Assembly: GCA_021613535.1 (NCBI GenBank)
Contig: CP075496.1
Span: forward strand, 7,502,001 to 7,566,000
Direction: 5' to 3'
Source: Adineta vaga
Lineage: Eukaryota; Rotifera
Length of the DNA: 64,000 bases
Shown: positions 37,049 to 48,942 of the stretch, piece by piece
Position numbering within the stretch: position 1 is the first letter of the stretch
How the letters are laid out: every line of letters starts with the position of its first letter
Position numbers and translations under genes: made by a program
Notes under the pieces: generated by a model
Told to the model about the DNA's origin: nothing
Database searches by the model: none
The model's input: only the letters and a program-made list of their open reading frames with translations

Positions 37049-38219
37049 ATGGGTAGCAAGGATTATTATATCATCTTAGGTGTTCATCAGTTGGCAAGTG
37101 ATGATGAAATCAAACGTGCTTATAAACAAAAAGCGCTTAAACATCATCCCGACAAAAATCGTGGTGATATTGATGCCGAAAGAAAATTCATGGATATTAG
37201 TGAAGCTTATGAAATTTTATCTGATCCATATAAACGTTCTTTATATGACCGATTTGGTTCAGAAGAACTACGAAATTATTTAGGAACAGATCCTCGTACA
37301 CATTTTCGTTCAACCGGTAATAATTATCCAGAATATGGTACTGATCCAAATAATGAATATACATATGATTCATATAATAATTATTTTGTACGTTATAAAG
37401 ATCCTACAACTTTTTATGATTTGTATGTTACCTTAGAAGAAGTGAACAAAGGTGCGACAAGAAAAATGAAAATCACACGAAAAAGATTCAATGCTGAACA
37501 TAATACAACTGTACGTGATGAAAAATTACTAGAAATTCAAATCAAACCTGGCTGGAAAGAAGGTAGAGGAAAAGAAAAAGAAGAAGAAGAAGAATCAGAA
37601 AAAAATGAAAAAATACCTTCATCTGATTTGTTTCTTTTGTTTTTAGGAACGAAAATTACGTTTGAAGGTGAAGGTGATGAAGGCGATGAAAATACTATTG
37701 CAGGTGATATTGTATTTATTATTCGTGACAAACCCCATCCAATATTTGAGCGCTCAAATTCTGATTTAATTTATCGAGTTAAACTCAATATAAAACAAGC
37801 ACTTCTAGGTACATTGATTGTTATTCCATTTCTTGACACGAATAAACCGCCGTATCAATTACGTTCTCATCAAGAAATTATTACACCACATGCTGAAAAA
37901 CGTTTTCTTAACGAAGGTTTACCATATCCAAAAGATCCATCGAGACGTGGAGATCTGATTGTTAAATTTGATATTCTTTTCCCTAAAATACTTAGTAACG
38001 AACAACGTACACTTATCGATTGTTGTTTTTCAAATTCAATCGATTCTTATCTACCACATAATTCGGTGCTTCATACTACTATTATCGAACAAACCCAACA
38101 GCAACAATCACAAGCACCTCCAGCTCCAGCTCCACCTCCTACTCAACCTCCTCCACCACCGCCACAAACACAGCAGCAGCAGCAGCAGCAGCCGCAGCAT
38201 CAGCATCAGCAGCATCAGC

Positions 38220-38250
<31 letters not shown>

Positions 38251-38650
38251 GCAACAACAGTCAAACACACAGTCACATCATCACCACCATCATCAGCATC
38301 AACATCAACATCAGCAACAACAGCCACAATCTTCAACGATACAACAACCTCAAGTATCTCCGCCACAACCACGAACAGGCCCTACTTTTCCTCCAACATC
38401 ACCTCTAAAACATTCGACTGCTCCGCCTAGCAATTCTTCTTCGACTAGTACTCCTACTAATTCAAATAATCAGTATCAAAAAGTTTTCAATCGTTATGTA
38501 AATCGTAATGGACATCAGAAATCTCCAAGTTCACCAATTAAAAATCCTAATAAAATAAAAATATCACCTGTACGTGCGTCAGTACCGGTTCCACCGCCGG
38601 CACCACCATCATCACCTGCGACGGTATTCGCCAATGAAACTGTCTTTTGA
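37049..38650 (+). CDS. DnaJ/Hsp40 type II co-chaperone with Gln/His/Pro-rich tail
   Basis: Two exons (37049-37562, 37647-38650) encode 505 residues. The J domain is residues 1-70 with the HPD motif in KHHPDKNRG. There is no Cys-rich zinc region, so it belongs to the DNAJB-like group. The substrate-binding C-terminal domains follow (DLYVTLEEVNKGATRKMKIT to RRGDLIVKFDILFPK). J proteins stimulate Hsp70 ATP hydrolysis and deliver clients. Unlike standard DNAJB proteins it continues about 200 residues into a low-complexity tail of Pro, Gln and His (near 38098-38340) and a Ser/Pro-rich end. The single intron is 84 nt and open in frame, so its retention would insert 28 residues. AATAAA occurs at 38770. 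Confidence 0.9.
38098..38345 (+). repeat. CAG/CAA/CAT coding repeat tract
   Basis: Trinucleotide-type repeats inside the DnaJ gene encode mixed poly-Gln with interspersed His and Pro. Codons CAG, CAA and CAT alternate in blocks (CAG about 38170-38190, CAA about 38218-38248), suggesting repeat slippage and a probably variable length. The antisense Val/Ala-rich ORF is an artefact. Confidence 0.85.
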
Positions 38651-39404
38651 GTATTCCTATTTTCGTTTATTATAGTGTTTTTCTTCTCTGACAACAAAAA
38701 ATTTGAATTCTAATTGTTTTTCTATGATGTTTTTTTATCAGTAATGATCAACGTAGTGAAATCCTTTTCAATAAAAATCAAATATTGTCTATTCAATTGT
38801 TCTATTCATGATATTTAATGAATCATAGCAAACATTTCCGTTACATATTTATTAATACAATTAAATCACTCTAGGAAATGTACAAACAAAAACATATATC
38901 TTACCATGTTATACCTCCTGAATCACTGAGTGGTAACTAGAAAATGATGGATTAATTCTACGCATCCCGTCGTCTTTTTTTCTCCGTCATCTTCTGATAG
39001 AACGATTAATAACTTAGATGAGAAACAACAATCCTCTTGGCGATATTTATATACAGATCCTCAATAAGCGATGATGGCAGCTGCCGAACTAGAGAAGTTC
39101 TGCACAATATTGCATAAATAATTATCTAAAGATGATATTCCGATGACATAATTATGCCATCAAATATAATAATTAATTTTGACTAAAATTAGTAATATTT
39201 CATTCAAATGAAGACTAAATGGTATATGGTGTGGATCTCTGCAGTGACAGAGGCGATCAGCAATGGACGACATCTATTATGAATGAGAAGGCATTGAAAA
39301 TAGTGTAATGGCTCGAATAGATTGGAGCATTAAGCAAGAAAATAGGAAAATTTTCTTTGCTTATTAAATCATTCTATTCTTGTTCTCACTCGATTGATCG
39401 GACC
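38651..39404. other. Intergenic gap
   Basis: 3' UTR of the DnaJ gene (AATAAA at 38770-38775) and the promoter region of THOC2. No further gene seen. Confidence 0.5.
38770..38775 (+). terminator. Poly(A) signal of DnaJ gene
   Basis: AATAAA 120 nt after the stop codon at 38650. Confidence 0.55.
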
Positions 39405-42400
39405 ATGGTTGAATTAGGAACAAATCGATCAATCGATATTCTAAATACCATTAATACATCGATCACAAATTGGTCATCTGATGGGCGAACTCAATTGTAT
39501 AGAAAATCATTTTTCTTAGCTAATATTATTTATTTATTTACTTCTTTTTTTTTTTTGTTTAGCACTCAACTTTATAAACAATTACTTGATGATAATAAAA
39601 ATCCTTTCGAAGCTGAATTAAGTAATTAAACATAATTATTTTCTCGTTTTTTTTCTTCAATAAAATGTTTTGATTTTTAGCATTGAAACAATTGCTTGTT
39701 TCTTTGTGTAAATCATGTTTGCAAGGTAGTCAATCAGTAGAAACAATTATTCGAATATTTACGGAACTTCAAGTAAAGTTTTTTTTCTACCTGGAAAAAC
39801 ATATCTATATCACTTTTGTTCTCGACAGGAAATTGTCAGTACACCATCAATAATTGGTGATGTTCTTGCTGATATTTTGGCAACACTCGGTTTGTTATTT
39901 TTGTACTTACGAAATGAAGGGAATTTTCGTATTTGGTAAACTATTTAGATGTGGAACTATTTCCGAGTGATGATACAACAACAACAACAAAAGAAACATA
40001 TAAACAAAGACTTTTTCAATTGATTAATAATTCAGAGGTAAAGAATTGGTGAAGCATTTTAGGATGTGTTTAAACATTGTATTAATTATTTCGAATAAGA
40101 AGCGAGTAGACAAAGTGCATTTTTATTCATTCAGTATTCGCCCAAAATATTTCTCTATACTTTGATGTATTAGTTCTTTGGCCTGGCGCATTATACTACT
40201 GACGATCAGATGACTTTAGATACAGATAATTGATCCTGCCTGCGTCCCTTGGGAGTTTTCTAATCGCATCGACATTCTAGATCTATTTTTATAAAATAGA
40301 AAGATCGATTACTTTTCAACTATGTTTATGTCGTGTTTTCTCTTAGCATATTGTTTCAACGACATTATTGATGGAACGTCTGGAAATTGAAACATTAGAA
40401 TATCTTGATTTAATTGTTAGTCGTGAACAATTCAATCAAAAATATGTTCGAATAAAAACTCGTCTCTAGTAAGTAAACAATCTATTCACAGATGTCAAGA
40501 ATGACAATGTGTCTTTTGATCGTTTTAGTTATAAACAACAAAAATTTAATTTATTACGTGAAGAAAGTGAAGGTTTTGCTAAGGCAATCACTGAATTAAA
40601 TCAAAATTTTACCATAACAAAATTAACATCCGAACAATTATACGATCGTTTAATGGCCTTAATTGGATATTTTGATATTGATCCAAATCGTATGCTTGAT
40701 TTAGTAATTGAATCATTTGAAAATCATCTTGAATATTCGAAAATCTATGTTGATCTATTACATTTACTTCATTTTGATCCAATAACTTTATGTCAATTAA
40801 TTGGATTTAAATTTCAACAATATCAAGTAAGAACTAACTTTTTATCTTTGTTAATTTCAACACTATAACAATTCTTTTTAGTTACAAGATGAAACAGCTG
40901 GTTCACTCTATCTTGTAGCTGCTCAACTTGTTGCAAATAATTTGACTCAACTTGAAGATTTATTACCACATGTAAATATTTAACCTTGCCGTAGTGAAAA
41001 GATATGATTATAATATTGTCTTAATTTTAGTTATATCCGTTATTGACAGATTTTTCGGATAATTATACAAAAGAACTTGAGAATATTCGAACATCAAAAA
41101 AAGGTTTAACATCAACAAGCAATGATACAAATAATAAATCAAAAGATTCAAATACATTAGTAAATCTTTTTCATCAATATCAAAATTATGATAAATTTGA
41201 TTTCTTTGTTTCTTTTTTTCTAGAAAACAAATAATCAATTGATACATTTTCTTCAAGCATTATTATCCATCGGTGATTTAGATCATGCTTTATATCTATT
41301 TGATAATCTTCCACGATGGTCATGTACATCCTATCGTGAAATAAATGTACTTTTGACAAAGATTATCGCCTATGTAATTGATCCACTATATAAAAAGTAA
41401 CCACATTGATTGAACAGAAGAAATTCTTATTTTATCTTTTTTTCTCCTCATTTTCAAGTAATTCAGATCTTCATGCTTGTTTTCTTCAATATGAATTAAG
41501 CAATCCATTAAATCCATCAATATGTCCACGTAATTTGAAATTAATCACAACATGGAATGAATTTCATGAAAATATCTTTCCACTTTTATTACATCTTGGT
41601 GCTTATTGTCAAGATCGTTTGTTATTCATGAAATTAACACGTTTATGTACAAATTTAATTAAAAAATCTCTTCATACAAACGATCAACAACAAGAAGATA
41701 TTCTTCTCCTAATTGATGAAGTTCTCTTTCCAAGTCTTTCATTACTCGATGTTAACAGTTGTCTAGCTATTGAATTATGGGCATTAATTAAACAATTTTC
41801 ATATGATATTCGTTATGGACTTTATGGACAATGGCATGAAGAAACGTATCGAAAAACATCACAATTGATTTTTATGAAACAAGATGTTGCTGACAAAAGT
41901 CGAGCTATTCTCAGGTAATACAATTCAATGATATTTCTATTAAGCAAAAAGACTAAAAAATCGATATACTTCCTCTAGACGTATTACAAAAGATAATGTT
42001 AAAACTTACAGTCGTCAAATTGCTAAAATGACACATAATAATCCAATTATAATTCTTACAGTTGTAAGTAATCATTTTTTCTATTAAATAAATTTCAATA
42101 AATTTCGATCTTAGATAATCGATCAAATTCAACGATTTGATAATTTCATAGCTGTTATTAATGATGGTTTGAAATATCTTTCACCATTAGCATATGATAT
42201 TGTTTGTTATACAATTTTACGTGCATTAACAACACCAGTATCATTATCAGCAGCAGCATCGTGTATTGACGGTAAAATGAGTCGTGAAAATGCCACACCA
42301 GCTCAATGGTTTCAAAATTTATGTGTACTCTCGGCGAATGTCTTTAAAAAATATGCAATTGATTTTACTTCAATACTTTATTATATATATGATCAATTAC

Positions 42401-45400
42401 GAGTGGAGAAAACATGCGATTTATATTTATTACGTGAAATTATAACGAAAATGAGTGGAGTTGAAGTTTCTTCAACAGTTACACGCGAACAATTAGAAGC
42501 AGCATCCGGTGGTGAATTATTACGAAATGAAGCTGGACAATTTACTGCAGCAAGAAATGTTAAAAAACCTTCAATACGTTTGAAAGAAGCTCTCTTAGAT
42601 AACCATTTATATTTACCATTATCCATTATCATTGCTCAACAACGTAGTTGTATTATATTTAAATTCGGTGCACAAAGAATTGAACATTTAAAATTAATTG
42701 GTAGTCTTTATGATCAAGTTCGTTCTCGAGATGAAGTTTCATTTCTTTTTTTTAATAATAATCATCTTCGAATTGATTTCTAGTGTCAAGATACAATGGT
42801 ACAATTTTTCACATTTTTATCGAATGTTTTAACAACGGAAAACTTTCATCATCAATTTCCATCAATTGATAATCTTGTTCTCGGATTTCATTTACAAGTT
42901 GATGCTGCTTTTCATATTTCAAGACCACTATTTAATGTTAATATTCAAGTAAATGATACTTTTAGGAATTAAATATAAAACATATAGGAGATTCTTTTTA
43001 GGCTAAATTTGATGAACTTCGAGCAGTAGCACCCAAATCTTCAAATAAAAGTACAATGGTAAGATTTCTTCTTTAGATACGATTGAGTCATTCAAAACAT
43101 CAATCTTTGTTGATTGCATAGTTATGAAATATAAGATCGTTCATTTGATTCTATTTAGATACAAAATTATATTGATGCAGTTACAGATGTGATGTCACCA
43201 GTGCTTGATTTCGTTAAAACTCTTCATCCACAACGAACTTGGGATGAAATGACGTATGTGAAATCGATGATCTGATTCTCATATTTGTTTTCTTTGTGAA
43301 ATTTAGACCACAGTTTTATTTGACATTTTGGTCTTTATCAATGTCAGATTTACAAGTTCCAGAAGGCGCATATAAACGACGTATTCAAATACTTGAACTT
43401 GAAATGTCAAAAATCGATGAAAAAGAATTGGTTTGTTATCAAATCAAAGAAATGGGAGGTGTTTTTTTTTATCAATGTGTTGTCTTCTTTGTTTTAGACG
43501 ACAGGAAAGAAACGGAAAGAAAAAGAAAAAGTTCATATTATTATCGATAAACTTATCGAAGAATTAGCCAAACAAAAAGAACATGTAGAACGAGTACGTG
43601 CACGACTCGATCGTGAACGTGAAAATTGGTTTAAAAGTCGTACGTGTTCATTCTCTTTAATGACTTCATTTTCTAGTCATTCATATAAATTTTCTAGGTA
43701 ATAAAACAAAAGCAGAAACGATCACTGAATTCTTACAATTATGTATTTTTCCTCGATGTTTATTGAGCGAAATTGATGCACTCTATTGTGCTCATTTCAT
43801 ACGTGTTATTCATGATCTAGCTACACCTAATTTCAGTACAATTATTTGTTACGATCGATTATTTTCGGACATCTCCTATTCATTAGCTTCATGTTCAGAG
43901 AATGAAGCTATTCGTTATGGACGATTTCTTCAATCATTATTAGAAACAGTTATGAGTTGGCATGGCAATCGAAGTAAATTTGACCAGGTAATTGAATACT
44001 ATTCAGATTGAATTTCAATGTTGATTCATATTGTTCTATAAATATGTAGGAATGTGCAAATCATCCAGGTTTTCTGACTGTTTTTCGTAACACTGGTAAT
44101 GCTGCATCAAAAACAAATGGTGCTACACAAGCACCTGAGCAACTTGATTATGATAACTTTCGTCATGTTTGTCATAAATGGCATTATAAATTAGCCAAAA
44201 GTTTTATTGTTTGTCTTGATTCTAATGATTATATTCAAATACGTAATGTATTACAAGTTCTCACTGTTCTTTTGCCTATCTATCCCAAAATAACAACATA
44301 TTATGCGGCACTTGAACGACGCATCAAAGCTATATGTGTAGCAGAAAAAGATCGTCGTCATGATTTGTTTGCATTAGCGAAATGTTATAGTGGTCGTTTA
44401 GCACATAAACACAGCGATATGATTGGTGAAGGTCAATTTCATACAGTTTCAGAACGATCAACAACATCATCGACAAGTATTAGTAGTAATAATAATAATA
44501 ATAATAATAGTAGTGCTGGTACGAAAGTGAATCCTATTGTTACACCGTCTGACGGTGATACAAATACTGTTAATCATCATCCTATTTTATCAGATACTCA
44601 ATCATCACAACCATCAACAACTCGTCCAACAAAAAAAGAATCAACAAATAGTAGTAATAGTAGTACAACAAGTAAATATTCAAATTTTGTTAGAAAAACA
44701 CGTCTAAGTTGTTGTCTTTTTTCCTTTATTTAGCACGAGCGACAAGTGATAGATCGGGAAATTCTACTGAACCAGGTAACGCACCAACAACAACACGAAA
44801 GTCATCTTCACCTGCACCATTATCTCAATCAACAGTGGCATCTTCGACAACAACTCGATCAGCACCCATAAATAGTACTGGTATGATACAATATTGCCAT
44901 CGGTGTCCATCCAATATGGTTCTTATTCTCTATATCTACGTGTAGAACCATCAAGTAATAGAAATAAATCTGAACCTGTGACCAACAGCAGTAGTAGTAA
45001 TACGAATGCGACATCGAGTACAACAACGAAAACGACTCGAACAGCACATGGTCCAACACAACCGTCGAAATCTCAAGTAACATCGACGACCCAAATCAAA
45101 AATGAATCGAATGAATCATCGACTGGTGGAGGACGCACAATTAAATTGTCGAGTAATGGAAATGATCGTCATGAATCACCTCCTACATCGACAACACGTA
45201 TAAGTCCACCGACCAGTAGAAAAGAACCCTCATCGTCGAGTGATAAGTAAATATATATTGAAAATAATAAATAATCTCTTCTAATGTTCTGTATTTTTTT
45301 TATAGACGAACTACTTCATCATCTGTGATTGACCAACAGCTGTCGTCAACTAAAACATCCGCATCACCTAGTTCACGTACTACTACATCGCGTACTTTTA

Positions 45401-46467
45401 CAACATCATCACGTAATACTCCTTCGTCGGCCGGTAACAATGATGATTCGATTATAAAGTAACATAATATTCTTTTTTGTTTTCTTTCTAATATTTTTAT
45501 CAATTTTTTTTTCAAGATCGGATACAACGGCAATCAATGGAGCGAATAGTTCATCATCAAAAAGTACTCGTGCAGAATCAGTTCATGAAAATGGTTGACT
45601 CGATTGTTTTTGCGTTTTCTTTTATTTATTCGAATGATTATATTTTCTCTTTTAGCACCAGCAGGAAAACGATCGCGTGGAACGTCTTCAAAGGTAACAA
45701 TTTGAAAACGATAACTAATCACTATGCTTTATACATCAAATTTCTTTATAAAATCTTCCGATTACGAAGAAAATAACTAAAAACAATTATTCGAGAATAT
45801 CATTTCGCTACATTGCAATTATGTTGAAACAAGCGCATATTCATTATTGTCTCTTCTAGGGCGAACATAGCACAACATCACATACAGATGGATCACGCAA
45901 TGGTAGTTCACGTAGTACACATCGTGAACATAAACATGTATATAATTTCATTTGAATTCTTTTCTCAAACTTGATCTTTCACATTCAATCATCTTTAGGA
46001 ATCAAGTAAACGTGCACGTTCATCAACGCCTGAAAAGCAATCATCAAATGGTGGTGGTAGCAGTGGTACTTCAAGTCGTCGATTAAATCAAACAGCTGAA
46101 TCGTCTTTATCGACAACACCTGTTCACCAAGATATCGAGTATAATAGTGCATCAGGCATAACGGATGTATCACCATCAAGTTTATCATCCAAACGAATTA
46201 AAACAACTGATACAGTTACCAATGGACGATCAGCACGAAAAGTAAAACAAAACAACTTGATAAATGATTGATAATGATTTATTGTATTCAGGAAGCACGT
46301 GAAGATCGACATGCAAGCTCATCATCTTCACATCGCGTTTCATCGTCTTCATCTCGTAGTGAACGTCGAGAGAAATAGTAAATAAAACAAACATTGCTTT
46401 TTCAATGATAAAATTTTCATGTTTGATTTCTTACAATTTTAGTCCTTCAAGCAAAGAAACAAAATGA
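39405..46467 (+). CDS. THOC2: THO complex subunit 2
   Basis: A gene of some two dozen exons, most separated by 45-65 nt introns, encodes roughly 1,700 residues. THOC2 is the scaffold of the THO/TREX complex that packages nascent mRNA for nuclear export. Recognisable segments, in order: [58 protein letters not shown], the [20 protein letters not shown] core, [40 protein letters not shown], and the helical [19 protein letters not shown] region. A long disordered Ser/Thr/Arg/Lys tail follows, as in other animals. The ATG at 39405 begins [11 protein letters not shown]; an in-frame TTG upstream was rejected. The last junction (TA|GTAAAT to TTTTAG|T) replaces an apparent TAG at 46378 and ends the protein YPSSKETK at 46467. 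Confidence 0.93.
40040..40346 (+). other. Unusually long THOC2 intron
   Basis: This intron is about 307 nt, five to six times the usual size in the gene, and contains a less AT-rich core (about 40180-40280) with a short CCCTTGGG inverted element. It might host an intronic small RNA, but clear C/D or H/ACA boxes were not identified. Confidence 0.35.
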
Positions 46468-47081
46468 TGAACAATAATCTTGTCTTTTCTTTTCTCTTCA
46501 ATCTACCTTTTGCTTCTTGTCTGAAAAAAAAACATTTCAAAAAAACAAAATTTTCTGTGTATTTGTCTGTGTGATGAACAATTGATATGAATACCTGGCA
46601 ACTAAAACCAAGAAACATTCTTTTGCTGATTTTCTTTTTTTTTGTTCTCTCGATTTTGTATATTCTATATAACTTTGTGTACGTGTGTATGTCTATCGGT
46701 ATTGAAGGCAGTTATTATTTTTCTTCTTTTGATTGAAATCAGCTTGCTTTGTGATCTTGTTATTATACGAATCGACTGCCTCAGAAAAAAATAAATCAGA
46801 AATGTCCTTCTTGATGAGCATAAGTAAAGAAACACAAGTAACGATCTGTTCTGAATTATATTTGGTAAATAGTTCATCAAACAAATATGGATATCTAATT
46901 ATTTATGTAGTTAACAGAATGATTATCATGTAAAACTAATAGAAACAACTGGAATACAATAGTCCTAAAGAAAGAAGAAAATGAGATCTAACATATATGT
47001 ATCTGACAACAGAGAACGTAGAAAAATGAACAGAACTACAATAGTTGGCATCTATAAGAATAATCTAAATAAGTCATTTGA
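46468..47081. other. Convergent 3' gap
   Basis: Space between the converging 3' ends of THOC2 and the minus-strand acidic protein. T-rich 3' UTR-like sequence, no gene seen. Confidence 0.5.
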
Positions 47082-47561
47082 TTAAACTTCAACAGTGACA
47101 TCCGGTTCTTTTGTTTCAATTGTAGGAATATCAGTCGATTCACTGATTTTGATTCTTTTCGTTTGATCATCATGATTCAAAATGTTATCTTGAATTTGTT
47201 CATCTTCATGATCTAAATCACGTTTTCTACTGATTGGAACTTCTGAACTGTTGGCCAGAGTTTCATTTTCTTCTTGTTTTTCACTTTCATTCAATTCTTG
47301 AAATGGCACATTAGCACGATCTGGTACAATAGTTGTTGAAATATTTGTATCAATTTCATTGCCATTCTCTTGTTCTTCAATCTGTTTTGGTGTTGTAGAT
47401 GGTACTACTTCATCATCATCTTTGTTATTATCTACTGTCGATATAGGATCTTGCGTATCTTCTTTTTTCTTTAATACATCAACCGTTTCTTGATCAATAA
47501 TCTTTTCAGATTCTTCAGGTACACATTCTTCATTTTCATTTGAAACATTGACGTTTTCCAT
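47082..47561 (-). CDS. Acidic nuclear-type protein, member of divergent pair
   Basis: A single exon encodes 159 residues starting MENVNVSNENEECVPEESEK. It is strongly acidic, with Glu/Asp/Asn/Thr-rich sequence, a central KRDLDHEDEQ motif, then a KRIKI basic patch and the end EPDVTVEV. The basic patch after an acidic region resembles a nuclear localisation signal. The plus-strand neighbour at 48255 has the same order of features (KRDIEHVDKDDEK, KKIKI, end EELTVV), so the two look like diverged duplicates. The style is that of acidic histone-binding or prothymosin-like proteins, but no family is assigned. TTTAG at 47566-47569 precedes the ATG by four bases, consistent with a spliced leader or a 5' UTR intron. 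Confidence 0.75.
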   Translation of the reverse strand: MENVNVSNENEECVPEESEKIIDQETVDVLKKKEDTQDPISTVDNNKDDDEVVPSTTPKQIEEQENGNEIDTNISTTIVPDRANVPFQELNESEKQEENETLANSSEVPISRKRDLDHEDEQIQDNILNHDDQTKRIKISESTDIPTIETKEPDVTVEV

Positions 47562-48254
47562 GTTTCTAAATAATAATAATTTTTTACAAATATAACATAA
47601 AACTACGATGAACTTTTTCTTTTCACCTACTTGACGAATAGACAAATATTCTGCTTTATTGTTATGTTCCAAATGACCGATCGAATGATTGATTGTATGT
47701 ATGAAGAGAAAGAGACAAAATATATTCACGTATGTCTGTAACGCATGGACAGACAGACAGATAGACAAGGCACTATAGTGTGAACTTACGAAAAATATGT
47801 TCAACAATGTTACCTGGAGAATATTCAACATAGCATGATAGTAGAACATTATTAAATCATTTAATATTCTGCTAATCTATATTTCATTCTATTTGAAAAT
47901 TTTTGTTCATCAAGCGAAAGATGGCGATAAAACACAATAATAGAATTTCAATTCAAAATATTCAACAAAGTCATCATTAGATGTCACTCAACTATGCTCG
48001 ATAAACTTTTCCTCATGTAATTAATAGTTTAGTCATCAATATAATTAAGTATTTTTGATATCTGTAGAAATTTTATATAGAAGAAAAAAAACTAATAGAA
48101 AAAACATTATTAACTGGTATGACCTCTGAGCCAATAAAAAAACTTGGAATGTCATATATAAATAGGGCTCTGCATATTTTCTTTCTTCCTTGTCACGTAG
48201 AATATTCATATATAGATCTGTCAGAACAAGAGAAAAACAGAAGAAGGCAAAGTC
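47562..48254. promoter_or_regulatory. Shared divergent promoter of the acidic pair
   Basis: About 690 nt between two related genes transcribed away from each other. It includes a TATAAATAG-like element (about 48157-48168) roughly 90 nt before the plus-strand ATG, and possible 5' UTR introns on the minus side. Bidirectional control is inferred from the arrangement. Confidence 0.4.
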
Positions 48255-48698
48255 ATGTCAACTGATGAACAAATACCCGCTATTGCTGAAGTTGAAAATG
48301 CCAAGAAATCTGATGGTTCAAGTACAGCTAATGAACATCATATAGACAAAATCAATGATGATGAACAAGTACCACAGGTGGATGAAAAATCAACAACAGA
48401 AAAGGAAGAAGAAGAAGACGACGATGACACGAAACCGGAAACAACAGCTAGTGAAATAGAGGACAACAATATTAATGAACAAATAAATAATAATAAACGC
48501 GATATTGAACATGTTGACAAAGATGATGAAAAACAAAATGGTCAAACAGAAGATGATGAAGAGGCTGTGGTTTCTACCACAACATCAAATAAAAAAATTA
48601 AAATTATTGATCCGTTAACAACAGAAAATGATGGTGATACGGATGAATCATCATCAACAAGTGCCAAAGTACCAAATGAAGAGCTTACTGTTGTTTAG
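48255..48698 (+). CDS. Acidic nuclear-type protein, member of divergent pair
   Basis: A single exon encodes 147 residues starting MSTDEQIPAIAEVENAKKSD. It is very acidic with a run of Glu and Asp (EKEEEEDDDDT), a KRDIEHVDKDDEK motif, a KKIKI basic patch that may act as a nuclear localisation signal, and the end NEELTVV. It shares this plan with the minus-strand gene 47082-47561. It lies directly upstream of NASP, itself an acidic histone chaperone, with AATAAA at 48895-48900 and a TTCTAG acceptor at 48914-48917 in between, so the two may be co-transcribed. A histone or RNA-binding role is possible but not shown. Confidence 0.75.
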   Translation: MSTDEQIPAIAEVENAKKSDGSSTANEHHIDKINDDEQVPQVDEKSTTEKEEEEDDDDTKPETTASEIEDNNINEQINNNKRDIEHVDKDDEKQNGQTEDDEEAVVSTTTSNKKIKIIDPLTTENDGDTDESSSTSAKVPNEELTVV

Positions 48699-48894
48699 TT
48701 TAATATGATGTTTGGAATTTTCATAGCAATATGAACTAGTCCATTTCATTGTTTGTTCTGTTTTGTTTTGTTTGTTTATATGTAATACATATTTCAGCCT
48801 TCAACACGCATTCAGATGTAACTAACGAAGAAGAAAAACACTGGTCAATTGCTTTGATGTTGTAAACATTAATTATGAAAACTTTTGTCAATAT

Positions 48895-48917
48895 AATAAA
48901 TATTGTTTCTGTTCTAG
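48895..48917 (+). promoter_or_regulatory. Poly(A) signal followed by splice acceptor
   Basis: AATAAA, then a T-rich stretch and TTCTAG, 25 nt before the NASP ATG. This compact order is typical of an operon junction processed by trans-splicing; a 5' UTR intron of NASP is the alternative. Confidence 0.45.
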
Positions 48918-48942
48918 ATTATTTTATTTTTATCTATTAATC

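Noticed and set aside
38139-38372. Minus-strand Val/Ala/Asp-rich ORF
   Set aside because: Antisense shadow of the Gln/His repeat in the DnaJ gene.
39357-39404. Upstream extension of THOC2
   Set aside because: It would start at TTG and is not THOC2-like; the ATG at 39405 gives a good start.
40180-40290. Possible tRNA or snRNA in the long THOC2 intron
   Set aside because: No cloverleaf, no A/B boxes and no match to U-snRNA patterns I could recall.
46376-46378. TAG as end of THOC2
   Set aside because: A donor overlaps it (TA|GTAAAT) and splicing to TTTTAG at 46442 continues the frame to a better end.
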